A stretch of DNA of 64,000 bases from Mariprofundus sp. NF (lineage in GTDB: Bacteria > Pseudomonadota > Zetaproteobacteria > Mariprofundales > Mariprofundaceae). The stretch lies in the NCBI RefSeq assembly GCF_013387455.1, contig NZ_VWNC01000011.1, positions 1-64,000 on the forward strand, given 5' to 3'. Below are positions 14,736 to 25,122 of the stretch, piece after piece. The position numbers were made by a program, and so were the translations under genes. The first letter of the stretch is position 1. Every line of letters starts with the position of its first letter. The notes under the pieces were generated by a model. That model did not search any database, was not told the DNA's origin, and saw nothing but the letters and a program-made list of their open reading frames with translations.

Positions 14736-16513
14736 TGAGTAATGTAATCAAATACCCGGTGCCTGAAAAAGTGCCGGATGAGATTCAGAATGGCGATCTT
14801 CTTGTCCACTACCTTGAGAAAGAGGGGGTGGAATATGTATTCGGTATTCCCGGTGGCGCACTTGAACCTGTCTATAACGCTTTGGCAAAAGCCGAGCTCA
14901 GGGGTGGCCTTAAACCTATCCTGACCAAGCATGAGCAGGGTGCTGCATTCATGGCTGATGGATACTCCCGTGTCAGTGGCACCCTTGGCGTCTGCTGTGC
15001 AACGACAGGTCCGGGTGCAACCAATCTCTTTGCAGGTATTACCACCTCCTATGCTGATTCGATTCCGGTGTTGGCTCTGACTGCCCAGATTCCGATCAGT
15101 AAATTCGGTAAGAGCGCTTTTCAGGACTCGTCGCATGAAGGCATAGATGTGGTCGAAATATTCAAGAAGAGCACCAACTACAGTGCGATGATCATCAACG
15201 CGTCGCTTGCCGATGATATGTTCCGTAAAGCGATCCGTATGGCACTTTCGGGCAAGCGGGGGCCTGTACACCTGAGCCTTCCATCCGATGTGATGGCAGA
15301 GAAGGTAGATGAGAACGCCATCTCCCATTCACTGTTCAGCAGTTACAACCAACCACAACATTTTGACCGCAGTTCGGTTAAAGAGGCGGTTAAACTGATT
15401 GGTCGGGCCAAGAAGGCGGCCATGCTGGTTGGCAGTGGCACGCTCTGGTCGGGGGCTACAAAAGAGGTTAAAGAGCTGGCCGAGCTGCTGACGATTCCCA
15501 CTGCGACCACACCCAAGGCCAAGGGGACATTCCCTGAAAATCATGAGCTGGCACTGGGCTGTTTCGGTTTTGGCGGCTCACCGAGAGCCGATGCCTATCT
15601 GCTGGATGAGGATGTCGATCTGCTGATTGCTGTAGGCACCAGCTTTAATGAGTGGGCCACGCATGGCTGGAGTGAGAAGCTGGCCAGAGGCAAAACCATT
15701 ATCCAGATCGATATCGACCCGAACCAGTTCGGACGCAATTACGCCTCTGTGATACCGCTTTCCGGTGATGCCAAGGTGGTCGTGAAAGAGCTGCTTTATG
15801 AGCTGGAACGGATGCATCGGGTGACCAGCGTGGAGCGGCATATTCGCACCAGACGGTTTGTTGAGTTTGCTGATAAACATCCGATGATGCTTGAGTTGGA
15901 GAAGATCACTTCAGAGGCCTCGCCGATTAAACCGCAGCGACTAATGGCTGATATCAGAGCTGCAGTGCCGGATGAGACCATCTTTTTTATCGATATCGGC
16001 AACAATCTGGCCTGGGCTCTGCACTACCTGCCGATTATAAAACCGGGAACCTTTTTTGCGGCACTTGGTTTCTCCTGTATGGGATATGGAGTGGCCGCTT
16101 CAATCGGTGGCAAGCTGGCTGCAAAAGAGCGGCCAGTGGTGGCTATCGTCGGTGATGGTGGATTCCTGATGAATGGTACAGAGCTCTCCACTGCCGTGAG
16201 TCACTGTATTCCTGTGATCTGGGTGATTCTCAATGATGGTGGGTTGGGCATGGTGCGCCATGGGCAGTCGATGTCGGAGCAGGCGATGGAGACATCACAC
16301 ACCTTTGCCTCTATTGATTTTGTCGGCTGGGCCGAGAGTTTTGGCGCAGTCGGTGTTCGCATCAACAAACCCGGAGCGCTGAATCGCAAACTTATTAATA
16401 AGCTGATTGCACTGAAACGACCGGTTGTGATTAATGTGCAGATCGATCGTGATGAAGTGCCACCGATCGGTAGTCGCCTGAGCGCCTTGCGAGAGGTATA
16501 CCGTGAGGAGTAG
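14735..16513 (+). CDS. Thiamine-diphosphate enzyme, acetolactate synthase family
   Basis: The 592-residue protein has the three-domain layout of acetolactate synthase-type enzymes. The N-terminal pyrimidine domain carries FGIPGGALEPVYNAL and ILTKHEQGAAFMADGYSR with the activating Glu near residue 68. The central domain includes AMLVGSGTLWSGA, and the C-terminal domain has VGDGGFLMNGTELSTA and ending NDGG, the GDG...N cofactor motif. The catalytic equipment looks intact, so it should decarboxylate or carboligate a 2-oxo acid. No ilvN-type regulatory subunit follows, and the neighbours are two citrate-synthase-fold proteins, so ordinary isoleucine/valine synthesis is unlikely. The substrate is unknown. 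The start overlaps the previous stop; its end overlaps the GTG start of the binding protein. Confidence 0.75.
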   Translation: MSNVIKYPVPEKVPDEIQNGDLLVHYLEKEGVEYVFGIPGGALEPVYNALAKAELRGGLKPILTKHEQGAAFMADGYSRVSGTLGVCCATTGPGATNLFAGITTSYADSIPVLALTAQIPISKFGKSAFQDSSHEGIDVVEIFKKSTNYSAMIINASLADDMFRKAIRMALSGKRGPVHLSLPSDVMAEKVDENAISHSLFSSYNQPQHFDRSSVKEAVKLIGRAKKAAMLVGSGTLWSGATKEVKELAELLTIPTATTPKAKGTFPENHELALGCFGFGGSPRADAYLLDEDVDLLIAVGTSFNEWATHGWSEKLARGKTIIQIDIDPNQFGRNYASVIPLSGDAKVVVKELLYELERMHRVTSVERHIRTRRFVEFADKHPMMLELEKITSEASPIKPQRLMADIRAAVPDETIFFIDIGNNLAWALHYLPIIKPGTFFAALGFSCMGYGVAASIGGKLAAKERPVVAIVGDGGFLMNGTELSTAVSHCIPVIWVILNDGGLGMVRHGQSMSEQAMETSHTFASIDFVGWAESFGAVGVRINKPGALNRKLINKLIALKRPVVINVQIDRDEVPPIGSRLSALREVYREE

Positions 16514-17438
16514 TGGGTTCAGCTACAACAGACTCTTTTCGCTTGTCGGCTTGTTGCTCCTGCTGTTGCCAGCTACTGCGACGGCCAAAGAGGTGGTTGT
16601 GCTACTGGATCCCAATGTGCGCCCCTATGTGGAGGCGCTGGCGGGATTCAAATTAACATCAGTCGCCAATACCAAGGTGTTTGCTCGTAAAGAGGATGGC
16701 GATTTGAGTGATGAACGCGCCATGATCGGCGCAATCAGGGCTCGTAAACCGGATCAGATTTTGGTGATCGGCAGTGAGGCTATGCTGGCGCTTGCCGGAG
16801 AGGTGACCGATATACCGATTCTGTTTGTTATGGTGTTAAACCCTCATGACCGATTGCAAGTGATGCCGAAGAATATGACCGGTGTCTCTATGAGTGTCGC
16901 CCCGGAACGACAGATGAAGGTGTTAAGTCAGCTGCTTCCGGATGTGAAACGTGTGGCTGTGGTGTATGACCCTGATCAAAGCAAAGCTCTGATTCGCCGT
17001 GGAGAAAAAGCCTGTCTGGCGGTGAATCAACAGCTGCTTGCTAAACAGGTGAAATCGACGACGGAGGCTGTGGAGCAGGCTAAGCTGCTATTAGCCGAGC
17101 AGAATACAGCCTACTGGATGATTCCTGATCAGTTGATGCGCTCCAGGGATGTTGTGCGTTATCTCTTTTTTACAGCCCGTGAACAGAACCGGGCATTGAT
17201 CGGCCTCTCTGATAAATATGTGCGCGCCGGAGCACTGTTTGCATTCACTGTTCAGAATGAGACGCTCGGTCGTCAGGTCGGGGAGCTCTCCAATCGTATG
17301 TTGGCAGATAGAAACATGAACCACTTTCCCATTGAGATGGCGCGTGATGCCGATCTTTCGATCAATCTTAAGGTCGCCAAAAAGATGGGCATTACTGTGC
17401 CGGAAACGCTTCTCAGGCAGGCGAGGGTGAGCAAATGA
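16503..17438 (+). CDS. Periplasmic ABC-type binding protein
   Basis: A GTG start at 16503 overlaps the end of the thiamine enzyme. The 311-residue product has a signal peptide (LFSLVGLLLLLLPATATA) and then an ABC substrate-binding-like fold: VVVLLDPNVRPYVEAL, DQILVIGSEAMLAL, VKRVAVVYDPDQSK and INLKVAKKMGITVPETLL, the last being a hallmark near the C-terminus of this family (PF04392 type, from memory). No permease or ATPase genes are adjacent; instead a hybrid kinase follows by ATGA overlap. The protein may therefore present a ligand to the kinase rather than to a transporter. The ligand is unknown, perhaps the same compound taken up by the receptor that begins the operon. Confidence 0.75.
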   Translation: MRSSGFSYNRLFSLVGLLLLLLPATATAKEVVVLLDPNVRPYVEALAGFKLTSVANTKVFARKEDGDLSDERAMIGAIRARKPDQILVIGSEAMLALAGEVTDIPILFVMVLNPHDRLQVMPKNMTGVSMSVAPERQMKVLSQLLPDVKRVAVVYDPDQSKALIRRGEKACLAVNQQLLAKQVKSTTEAVEQAKLLLAEQNTAYWMIPDQLMRSRDVVRYLFFTAREQNRALIGLSDKYVRAGALFAFTVQNETLGRQVGELSNRMLADRNMNHFPIEMARDADLSINLKVAKKMGITVPETLLRQARVSK

Positions 17439-19750
17439 AACGCATCAAACTGGGCTTTGGAGCCAGAATCTACCTGTTGGTCGCGCTGCTGATTATGGCC
17501 ATTATGGCTGCCGCAGCCAGTTACTTTCTGGTGACACAGAGTCAGGCACTGAAAGGTGCATTGAGCCAGCAGGCGCGCTCCCTCTCAGAGAGCCTTGCTG
17601 AAGGTGTACGTCTGGGTGTCGTACTGGAGGATGGTGAGTTTGTGCAGCAGGTCGCATCGGGGATGTTGGGGCTGCCCAATATTCTCTATATCGATATCTA
17701 TCTGGCTGATGGCACGCTATTGCAGAGACTCGGTGAGAAGAAGCATGACTTGAAACTTCCTGAGGCCATGAAAGCCAGGGCGCTCAGCACCGGCTTTTCT
17801 GAAAGTAAAAGTGAGATTAATCAGAGTAGCAGCGGTTACGTGGATTTCATGGTGCCTGTGCGTTTTGAAGGAGAAGAGAGCCAGGTGGCTGGTTTTGTGC
17901 GTCTGGGCCTTTCAACAACAGGAATCACAAAAAAATGGCAGGAGACACTGATCACTACCATTTGGGCTACGTTGCTACTGATGATGATCGGTTGCGCTCT
18001 GATCTATCTGCCTATGCGACGCATCATTAAACCGATTGAACAGCTATCGGATGGGGCACTGAAAATCGGCCAGGGTAATCTCGATTTCAAAATTTCCGTC
18101 GATCATAAGGATGAGATTGGCCGTCTGGCCGGAAACTTCAACGATATGGCATCCTCACTACGTAAACAGAACCGTGAGATTCAGAAGAAAACGCATGAAC
18201 TGGAGAGAAGTGAGCGCAAATTCAGAGAGCTGTTCGAGAATATTGCTCAGCCTCTCTATATCAATGCGTTGGATGGTCAGTTGATTGACTGCAATATGGC
18301 TATGGTTCATCTGTTCGGTTTTACCGATAGAGCTGAGATGATCCAGGAGATTCGAGATGGTGCTCTCATCTATGCTGATCCTGATGAACGTCAAAATGTG
18401 ATCAGAGAGCTTCTGGCCAAGGGGGAGATTAAAGAGCGCGAGATTGAGTTTAAACGCAAGGATGGCGCCATTCTTAAGACACTGGTGACATCACGTGTAC
18501 GTTTTGATGATGAAGATGAGGCGATCGGTTTTGAGGGTATTATTCAGGATGTGACCCAGATGCGCAGCCTTGAAGAGCAGCTTTTCCATGTCCAGAAAAT
18601 GGAATCCATTGGCACGCTGGCCGGCGGCATTGCCCACGACTTCAATAACCTTCTGGCGGCCATTTTGTCATCGGCAGAGATGGCCAGAATGAAAATCGAA
18701 GATCGCGAAAGCGTTGAGCGTTATATCACCACCATCACCTCGGCCTCCTTGCGTGCAGCCGAGCTTACCAAGGGGCTTCTTGGTTTCGCCAGAAAAGGAA
18801 AAACCAGAGTGGAGGAGATCGATGCCGGTGCTCTTGTCGCAGAGGTTGAGGCGCTGCTGCGCGAAACGATAGATCGAAGTGTGCGCATCTATACTGATGT
18901 CTCTCCCTCTCTCTGGCCGATCAGAGGCAATCCAACTCAGGTACATCAGGTATTGGTGAATCTCTGTGTGAATGCCAGAGACGCAATTCTTGATGCCGGT
19001 GGCCATGAGCTGAAAATCTCACTGCGTAATGAGGTGATAGATCAGGCCTTTGTTGATACTCACCCCTCAGCGCTATGTGGCAGTTACGTGTTGATCGATG
19101 TGACTGATGATGGCGGTGGCATTCCCGATGACGTGCGTGATCAGATTTTTGATCCGTTCTTTACCACCAAAGCGATTGGTAAAGGCACAGGTCTGGGGTT
19201 GGCAACGGTTTATGGCATCATCAAAAACCATGGTGGTTTCCTCTACCTGGACAGTGCCCTTGGCAAGGGGACAACATTCCATATTTATCTTCCTGCGGCC
19301 ATTGAAGAGGAGATAGTAGAAACTGAAAGTCTGCTTCATACTGAAATCGGGGAACTTTCACCTTTGCCTGAGGGAGAGATGAACGGAGCCATTCTCTTTG
19401 TTGATGATGAGGAGGTATTAAGGTTTATTGTCTCCGAGTTTTTGAAGGAGAGGGGATACCACGTATTGCTTGCAGAGAATGGTAAACAGGCGCTGGAGAT
19501 GATGGCTAAATATAGCGATCTCATCGACCTGATGGTGCTGGATCTGATCATGCCGGAGATGGGGGGTGAAGAGGTGCTCAAGGTGGTCAAACGAGACTAT
19601 CCTGAAATTCCTGTGATCGTGGCATCCGGTTATTCGGCGCAAAGCCTGGATCGTAAAATGGTCTACCAGAACTATGATGGATATCTTGAAAAGCCCTACG
19701 ATCTGGCCCATTTCAGCACGGTTATTGAAGAGGTGATTAGCAGCAGTTGA
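17435..19750 (+). CDS. Hybrid sensor histidine kinase with receiver
   Basis: This 771-residue protein has an N-terminal membrane helix ([20 protein letters not shown]), a periplasmic sensor of about 130 residues, a second helix ([14 protein letters not shown]), a HAMP linker with [18 protein letters not shown], a PAS domain ([20 protein letters not shown]), a HisKA region with the phospho-acceptor in [12 protein letters not shown] near residue 398, an HATPase domain ([18 protein letters not shown]) and a C-terminal receiver with [13 protein letters not shown]. It is the last gene of the operon and overlaps the binding-protein gene by four bases, so the two likely form one sensory unit. No DNA-binding output partner is nearby. 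Confidence 0.85.
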   Translation: MKRIKLGFGARIYLLVALLIMAIMAAAASYFLVTQSQALKGALSQQARSLSESLAEGVRLGVVLEDGEFVQQVASGMLGLPNILYIDIYLADGTLLQRLGEKKHDLKLPEAMKARALSTGFSESKSEINQSSSGYVDFMVPVRFEGEESQVAGFVRLGLSTTGITKKWQETLITTIWATLLLMMIGCALIYLPMRRIIKPIEQLSDGALKIGQGNLDFKISVDHKDEIGRLAGNFNDMASSLRKQNREIQKKTHELERSERKFRELFENIAQPLYINALDGQLIDCNMAMVHLFGFTDRAEMIQEIRDGALIYADPDERQNVIRELLAKGEIKEREIEFKRKDGAILKTLVTSRVRFDDEDEAIGFEGIIQDVTQMRSLEEQLFHVQKMESIGTLAGGIAHDFNNLLAAILSSAEMARMKIEDRESVERYITTITSASLRAAELTKGLLGFARKGKTRVEEIDAGALVAEVEALLRETIDRSVRIYTDVSPSLWPIRGNPTQVHQVLVNLCVNARDAILDAGGHELKISLRNEVIDQAFVDTHPSALCGSYVLIDVTDDGGGIPDDVRDQIFDPFFTTKAIGKGTGLGLATVYGIIKNHGGFLYLDSALGKGTTFHIYLPAAIEEEIVETESLLHTEIGELSPLPEGEMNGAILFVDDEEVLRFIVSEFLKERGYHVLLAENGKQALEMMAKYSDLIDLMVLDLIMPEMGGEEVLKVVKRDYPEIPVIVASGYSAQSLDRKMVYQNYDGYLEKPYDLAHFSTVIEEVISSS

Positions 19751-19761
19751 GGGGGGGCTGG

Positions 19762-19798
19762 TTAATTGCCGGCCGCATGATTACAGGCCGGCAATTAA
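19762..19798. terminator. Bidirectional terminator between convergent genes
   Basis: TTAATTGCCGGCC (19762-19774) pairs perfectly with GGCCGGCAATTAA (19786-19798) around an 11-base loop. It lies between the converging kinase and EF-G-like genes and should serve both, although neither side has a long T run. Confidence 0.65.
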
Positions 19799-19807
19799 TT
19801 ATACCGG

Positions 19808-21814
19808 TTAGTCGGCAGCCGACGGATTGAGAATACGCTTCTGAATTGCAGCAGGAACCACATCGTAGTGATCGAACTCAATGGTGTAACTGCCTTCACC
19901 GCGAGTCATCGCTTTGAGCTGTGCCTGATAGGATTGAATTTCTGCCATGGGCGCCTGGGCTTCGATGATGGCGCTACTGCTTTTCATATCCGTGGCGAGA
20001 ATCTGAGCCCGGCGTGAATTGAGATCACCCATAATATCACCGATATGATCCTGCGGCACTGAGATGGCCATTTTCACAATCGGCTCAAGCAGTACAGGCT
20101 GGCACTGTTTAAAGGCCTTTTTGAAGGCTTTGTGTCCGGCGATCTGGAAAGCGATATCCTTGGAGTCGACGCTATGGGTTTTGCCATCCACCAGGGTGAC
20201 ACGCACGTCTGCTACCGGATAACCGGCCATTACACCCTCCTGCATGGCCGCTTGCACCCCTTTATCCACTGAACTTCGGAACACCGCATCAATGACGCCG
20301 CCATGGATTTTATCGACAAATTCATAACCTTCACCGCGAGCAAGTGGTTCCACATTGATCACCACCCGTCCGAACTGCCCGGCACCGCCGGACTGCTTTT
20401 TGTGTGTATAATCAATGCCTTGCACAGCCGCCGTAATGGTCTCCATATAGGCGACTCGAGGCGTGGACGTATCCACCTTCACCTTGTAGCGGCGTTTGAG
20501 TTTATTGAGGACCAGACGCAGATGCAGGTCAGACATGCCACTAATGACCAGATCGTGGGTTTGTGAATCACTATGCACCTGGAAGGTGCGGTCATCATTT
20601 TCAAACTCATGCAGGGCCATGCCCAGTTTCTGGTCATCCTTAGTTGTTTTGGGGCGGATTGCCAGCGACACCATAGGCATCGGAAACTTCATCTCATCAA
20701 GTTTAATATCGGTTGTTGCATCAGTAATCACATCACAGGCGTGCATATCGGCAACTCTGGGTATGGCCACAAGATCACCGGCTACGGCTCTGCTGATATC
20801 CTGCTGCTGTTTGCCGATCACCCGGAAGATATGACCCGCTTTCTCCTCTTTTCCAGAGCGGCGATTGATGAATGTATCGTGGGCTGAGATGGAACCGGAG
20901 AGAACGCGAAGATAGGAGATGCGCCCGACAAATTCATCGGATTCAGTATGGTAGACATAACCCGAGAAACCTTTGATATCGTTAATCGAGACAGGCTCAC
21001 CACACTGCTCAACGATGCGTTCAATCTTATCCGGAGCCGGGGCCAGATCGCTCAAAAGATCCAGAAGCGCCCTGGTGCCTGTTTCATGCTCTCCTGCAGT
21101 CGGTATGACCGGAAACAGGTTGCCATGCAGTAGCGCCTCTTTCAGGGCGCCTGTAAGCTCGTTTTCACTGATTGTCTCACCTTCAAGGTAGCGTTCCATC
21201 AGATCATCATCGGTTTCGACAATCGCCTCAACGATCTGCTCATACGCTGCAGCCGTTTCAGCGTTGGCATCTCTGTTGTGCAGTACCGAATAAACCTCGG
21301 TGAATGCTGCAGATGAGGCGTTGGGAATGTAGAGAGGGATACAGCGGTTACCGAATTCAGTTTTAACCGCTGCAAGTGCGGTCGTAAAATCTGCCGTATC
21401 CGCATCAAGTTTGGTTAGCGCGATAATGCGTGGAATACCGCGTTGGCTGGCCAGTCGCCACACCCTGCGCGTATTAACCTTGACGCCATCACAGGCATCC
21501 ACACAGATCAGGGCTGACTCGGCTGCATGCAGGGCGGTCATTACTTCGGCGATGGCATCGGGTGAACCCGGCACATCAAGACAGTTAAAATGCAGATCGT
21601 TGTAATCAAATGAGAGGGTGGAGCAGTAGAGTGACTTCTCATACTGCTTCTCATCAGGATCGAAATCACTAACGGTGTTGTGGGCATCAATATGGCCCAT
21701 GCGGTTGGTCACGCCGGCGCTGTGCAGCATCGACTCCAGCAGCGTGGTTTCACCCGCGCCTTCGTGATCCAGTAGTGCAATATTTCTAATTTGTGAGCTG
21801 TTTAACCGGTCCAA
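19808..21814 (-). CDS. EF-G paralogue with degenerate GTPase motifs
   Basis: The 668-residue protein spans the domains of elongation factor G: a GTPase domain, domain II (GISYLRVLSGSISAHDTF region), and domains III-V ending in YTIEFDHYDVVPAAIQ. It resembles the FusA2-type EF-G-like paralogues rather than the essential factor. The GTPase motifs are altered. The P-loop reads DHEGAGETTL, with Glu in place of the invariant Lys. The switch II motif reads DVPGS where EF-G has DTPGH, so the catalytic His is gone. The base-recognition motif is TKLD, not NKxD. It starts with TTG behind GGGAGG. It may bind ribosomes without normal GTP turnover. The sequence at 21757-21774 clearly encodes the Glu, so it is not my reading error. 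Confidence 0.75.
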   Translation of the reverse strand: MDRLNSSQIRNIALLDHEGAGETTLLESMLHSAGVTNRMGHIDAHNTVSDFDPDEKQYEKSLYCSTLSFDYNDLHFNCLDVPGSPDAIAEVMTALHAAESALICVDACDGVKVNTRRVWRLASQRGIPRIIALTKLDADTADFTTALAAVKTEFGNRCIPLYIPNASSAAFTEVYSVLHNRDANAETAAAYEQIVEAIVETDDDLMERYLEGETISENELTGALKEALLHGNLFPVIPTAGEHETGTRALLDLLSDLAPAPDKIERIVEQCGEPVSINDIKGFSGYVYHTESDEFVGRISYLRVLSGSISAHDTFINRRSGKEEKAGHIFRVIGKQQQDISRAVAGDLVAIPRVADMHACDVITDATTDIKLDEMKFPMPMVSLAIRPKTTKDDQKLGMALHEFENDDRTFQVHSDSQTHDLVISGMSDLHLRLVLNKLKRRYKVKVDTSTPRVAYMETITAAVQGIDYTHKKQSGGAGQFGRVVINVEPLARGEGYEFVDKIHGGVIDAVFRSSVDKGVQAAMQEGVMAGYPVADVRVTLVDGKTHSVDSKDIAFQIAGHKAFKKAFKQCQPVLLEPIVKMAISVPQDHIGDIMGDLNSRRAQILATDMKSSSAIIEAQAPMAEIQSYQAQLKAMTRGEGSYTIEFDHYDVVPAAIQKRILNPSAAD

Positions 21815-22096
21815 GAGAGCCTCCCTGATGTGGGGAACATGGTAAAGATGAGCGTGACCTGATGAATCAGTGAGACAGCTTTGATGGCTATGATGAGCTT
21901 GGTCATGCCTGTTCCCGATGATTAGAAAAGCATACAGAAAAGATGGATCAGCGTCTATCCGTTTTGACTCTTCCGGCGTGAATATAAGATGCTGCCATGA
22001 TGGCAGTAAGCTGCGTCGTTACGTGTCGTGAAGTGGTGGCAGGCAGTGCGTAAAGCTGCAGGTGAATTCCAGAAAAAAAGCGGATAGGGTCAGGGG

Positions 22097-23716
22097 ATGG
22101 GAATCTTCAATAAACATTTCCGCAACTATCTGCTCTATCTCTGGCCGCTGCCGCTGATTTTTGTGCTCGGGCAGTTGGTGATGCGGGTCAATGGTAACGC
22201 CTCGGATCTGGGCATCTCTTTTGTCTTGTCACTACTCGATATTTCAGTGTTTACCGTACTCTTTTGTGGTGCCGCATGGTGGTCCTTTCAGCCACTGAAA
22301 ACATTCCTTATCTCGCGTGATAACCCGGAAAAACATCGGCGTCTGATCGAATCGGTGATGGCCGATTTTCCCTGGCGAACACTCAAAGCCTATACGATAG
22401 CCGGCTGGATTTTTGCCTTTTATCTGATCATTGTGATCAGTTCAGTGGCATTGATGGGAGAGCACCTCTTCACATGGCGGATGTTTCTCGCCCTGACCCT
22501 GAATTTTAGTTTCGGTGCCGGTGTGCTGGCTCCGGCCCTGGCAGTTGCAAGTTCGGTTGTTTACAGCACGCGCCTGCGGGCAAAGTTTGCCCATCAGGGT
22601 TTGTTTGTCTCTGAATTGGGCAGTGAACATGTGGAGCGCTATCTCACCTCATCGCAATATCGACCCTGGCTTGTTTTTCTGGTCACCGGCTTTATTCCAA
22701 CGCTGATTCTCGGCCTGTTTGTTTATCTCTCGCAGGAGGGGCAGGTCGCGGAGGAACATTTCATTCTCGCCCAGGCGATGGTTCTGCTGGCCATGAGCAT
22801 CACTGCCGGTGTGATTCTTGTTGGTTTTATCAGCCATATTCTCAAGCAGGTGACGCTGTCACTGAAAACCGGCCTTCATCACCTGACTGAAGGCCAGTTT
22901 AGCGGGCGGGTGCCGGTACTGCTCGATGATGAGTTTGGTGAGCTGGCCAGAGGTTTGAATACCGCCATGCTTGGTCTGCAGGAGCGTGAGGATCTGAAAG
23001 ATTCACTGGCCATTGCAGCAGAGATTCAGCAGGGATTGCTACCCAAACATGCACCGGTTATTCCATATTACAAGCTGGAGGGGTTTCAGCAGACCTGTTA
23101 TTCGGTCGGTGGCGACTATTTCGATTACATCGAGCTTGAGGATGGGCGTGTATGGCTGATGGTGGCTGATGTGTCCGGTAAGGGTTATCCGGCGGCATTG
23201 ACCATGGCCAACCTGCAGGCGATGTTGCGCGGTCTGGCGGCTGTGGACTGGCCGATTGAGGTGGCAGCCAACTATCTCAATGAGACGCTCTGTGACTCCA
23301 TGGCTGCCGGTCGTTTTGTGACCCTGTTTATGGGTAAATTGCAGCCCGAGACCCATTCGCTGGTCTGGATGAATGCCGGACATGTGCCGCCACTGCTGGC
23401 CAATGCTGAGGGAATCAGGCCGCTTGAGGCCTCTTCACCACCGCTGGGTTTGATGAAAGGCATCACCTATGAGGTAGTGCGAACCGAGCTTGAGCCGGGA
23501 GATACTTTGCTGGCCTATACCGATGGTGTCACCGAAACATCCAGTCGGCTTGGCAAAGAGATGTTTGGCGAGGCCCGGTTGAGGACGTGGTTAGCGGATC
23601 ATCTGGAAGAACCGCTTGATCACTATCCAACCATGCTGTTGGATGAGTTAAACGAATATGGACGCAATGAGCAGGATGACGATTTGACCATCTTGTGCGT
23701 TAGACGGGAGAAGTGA
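22097..23716 (+). CDS. Membrane SpoIIE/RsbU-type serine phosphatase
   Basis: The 539-residue protein has several N-terminal membrane helices (YLLYLWPLPLIFVLGQL, ISFVLSLLDISVFTVLF, WIFAFYLIIVISSVALM and others to about residue 250), a HAMP-like linker (LTEGQFSGRVPVLLDDEFGE) and a C-terminal PP2C-like domain: EIQQGLLPKHAP, SVGGDYFDYIEL, MVADVSGKGYPAAL, WMNAGHVPPLL, LAYTDGVTE and DDDLTILCV. The Asp residues that bind metal are present. Such phosphatases act on anti-anti-sigma factors in partner-switching pathways, but no STAS or anti-sigma partner is adjacent. fumC follows with a TGATG overlap, so the two are co-translated. Confidence 0.85.
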   Translation: MGIFNKHFRNYLLYLWPLPLIFVLGQLVMRVNGNASDLGISFVLSLLDISVFTVLFCGAAWWSFQPLKTFLISRDNPEKHRRLIESVMADFPWRTLKAYTIAGWIFAFYLIIVISSVALMGEHLFTWRMFLALTLNFSFGAGVLAPALAVASSVVYSTRLRAKFAHQGLFVSELGSEHVERYLTSSQYRPWLVFLVTGFIPTLILGLFVYLSQEGQVAEEHFILAQAMVLLAMSITAGVILVGFISHILKQVTLSLKTGLHHLTEGQFSGRVPVLLDDEFGELARGLNTAMLGLQEREDLKDSLAIAAEIQQGLLPKHAPVIPYYKLEGFQQTCYSVGGDYFDYIELEDGRVWLMVADVSGKGYPAALTMANLQAMLRGLAAVDWPIEVAANYLNETLCDSMAAGRFVTLFMGKLQPETHSLVWMNAGHVPPLLANAEGIRPLEASSPPLGLMKGITYEVVRTELEPGDTLLAYTDGVTETSSRLGKEMFGEARLRTWLADHLEEPLDHYPTMLLDELNEYGRNEQDDDLTILCVRREK

Positions 23717-25095
23717 TGTCGAATATGAGAGTAGAAAAGGATTCGATGGGTGAGATGATGGTGCCCGAGCACGCCATGTATGGCGCTTCAACGGCGCGTG
23801 CAGTGGAGAATTTTCCTGTTTCTGATCTGCGTTTCCCGCGCGAATTTATCCGTGCACTTGGCCGCATTAAGCAGGCATCGGCCACAGCTAACAGTGCACT
23901 GGGTAAACTCGCTGCAGATCAGGCTGAGTTGATTGTTCGTGCCTCTGCTGAGGTGGTAGAGGGAACATGGGATGAGGAGTTTGTCGTTGATATCTTCCAG
24001 ACCGGTTCCGGCACCTCAACCAATATGAATGCCAATGAGGTGATCGCCCATCGCTGTGCCCAGATCGATGAGAGCATCTCCGTACACCCCAATGATCATG
24101 TCAATATGGGGCAGTCTTCCAATGATGTAATTCCTACTGCGATCCATCTGGCCGCAGCCGATCTGCTGGTGCATGAGCTTCTGCCTGCACTTCGTTACCT
24201 GCACAGTGCGCTGGAGTTAAAGGCTACTGAAACCATGGATGCCGTGAAGATAGGGCGCACCCATCTGATGGATGCTACACCGATTACGCTGGGTCAGGAG
24301 ATCTCCGGCTGGGCACGTCAGATCGAACTGGGTATTAAACGGCTTGAATCCACCTTACCAAGAGTCACCGAGCTGGCTCAGGGTGGTACAGCGGTTGGTA
24401 CAGGGCTGAATACACATCCGAAGTTCGGTGCAAAAGTGGCTGCTGAACTCTCCAAAAGTTACGGTATCGAGTTCCATGAAGCCGCCAACCATTTCGAGGC
24501 ACAGGCAGCTCAGGATGCTGCTGTTGAGCTCTCAGGACAGCTGAAGACGGTGGCTGTCTCTCTGGTCAAGATTGCCAACGATGTGCGTCTGCTCAATGCC
24601 GGCCCACGCTGTGGCATTGGTGAAATCACCGTGCCTTCTGTGCAGCCCGGTTCATCGATTATGCCGGGTAAAGTCAATCCGGTGATTGCCGAATCTCTGG
24701 CTCAGGTCTGTGCACAGGTGATCGGTAATGATGCAGCCATCGCTTTTGGGGGTGCATCAGGCCTGCTCGATCTGAATGTGATGTTGCCGATGATGGCGCA
24801 TAACCTGCTCGAATCAGAGCGTCTGCTGGCCTCTGCCTCGCGTATGTTTACCGATAAATGCATCAACGGGCTTGTGGCAAACAGAGAGCGTTGTGCAGAG
24901 CAGATTGAGTGGAGCATGAGTATGGTCACCTCACTGGCACCGGTGATTGGATATGACAGGGCATCACAGATTGCCAAGCAGGCGGTGAGTGAAGGTAAAA
25001 CCGTGCGTCAGGTATGTCTGGATGAATCGATCCTTGATGCCGATGAACTTGACCGCCTGCTTGATCCGCTCACTATGTTAAAACCGCAGGCATAA
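23716..25095 (+). CDS. fumC: Class II fumarate hydratase
   Basis: The roughly 459-residue protein matches FumC along its length: RVEKDSMGEMMVP, GSGTSTNMNANEVIAHRC, VNMGQSSNDVIPTAIH, IGRTHLMDATPITLGQE, GGTAVGTGLN and the signature GSSIMPGKVNPV. It interconverts fumarate and malate in the cytoplasm without an iron-sulfur cluster. ATG at 23716 is preferred, with GGGAGAAG upstream; a GTG at 23713 is also in frame. The start overlaps the phosphatase stop. In an autotroph it could serve either direction of the TCA pathway. Confidence 0.93.
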   Translation: MSNMRVEKDSMGEMMVPEHAMYGASTARAVENFPVSDLRFPREFIRALGRIKQASATANSALGKLAADQAELIVRASAEVVEGTWDEEFVVDIFQTGSGTSTNMNANEVIAHRCAQIDESISVHPNDHVNMGQSSNDVIPTAIHLAAADLLVHELLPALRYLHSALELKATETMDAVKIGRTHLMDATPITLGQEISGWARQIELGIKRLESTLPRVTELAQGGTAVGTGLNTHPKFGAKVAAELSKSYGIEFHEAANHFEAQAAQDAAVELSGQLKTVAVSLVKIANDVRLLNAGPRCGIGEITVPSVQPGSSIMPGKVNPVIAESLAQVCAQVIGNDAAIAFGGASGLLDLNVMLPMMAHNLLESERLLASASRMFTDKCINGLVANRERCAEQIEWSMSMVTSLAPVIGYDRASQIAKQAVSEGKTVRQVCLDESILDADELDRLLDPLTMLKPQA

Positions 25096-25122
25096 ACTAG
25101 GAATCCATGGAAGGATGAAACT

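Noticed and set aside
14702-15328. 208-codon frame antisense to the thiamine enzyme
   Set aside because: Cysteine/histidine-rich shadow translation, no start signal, opposite a clear enzyme gene.
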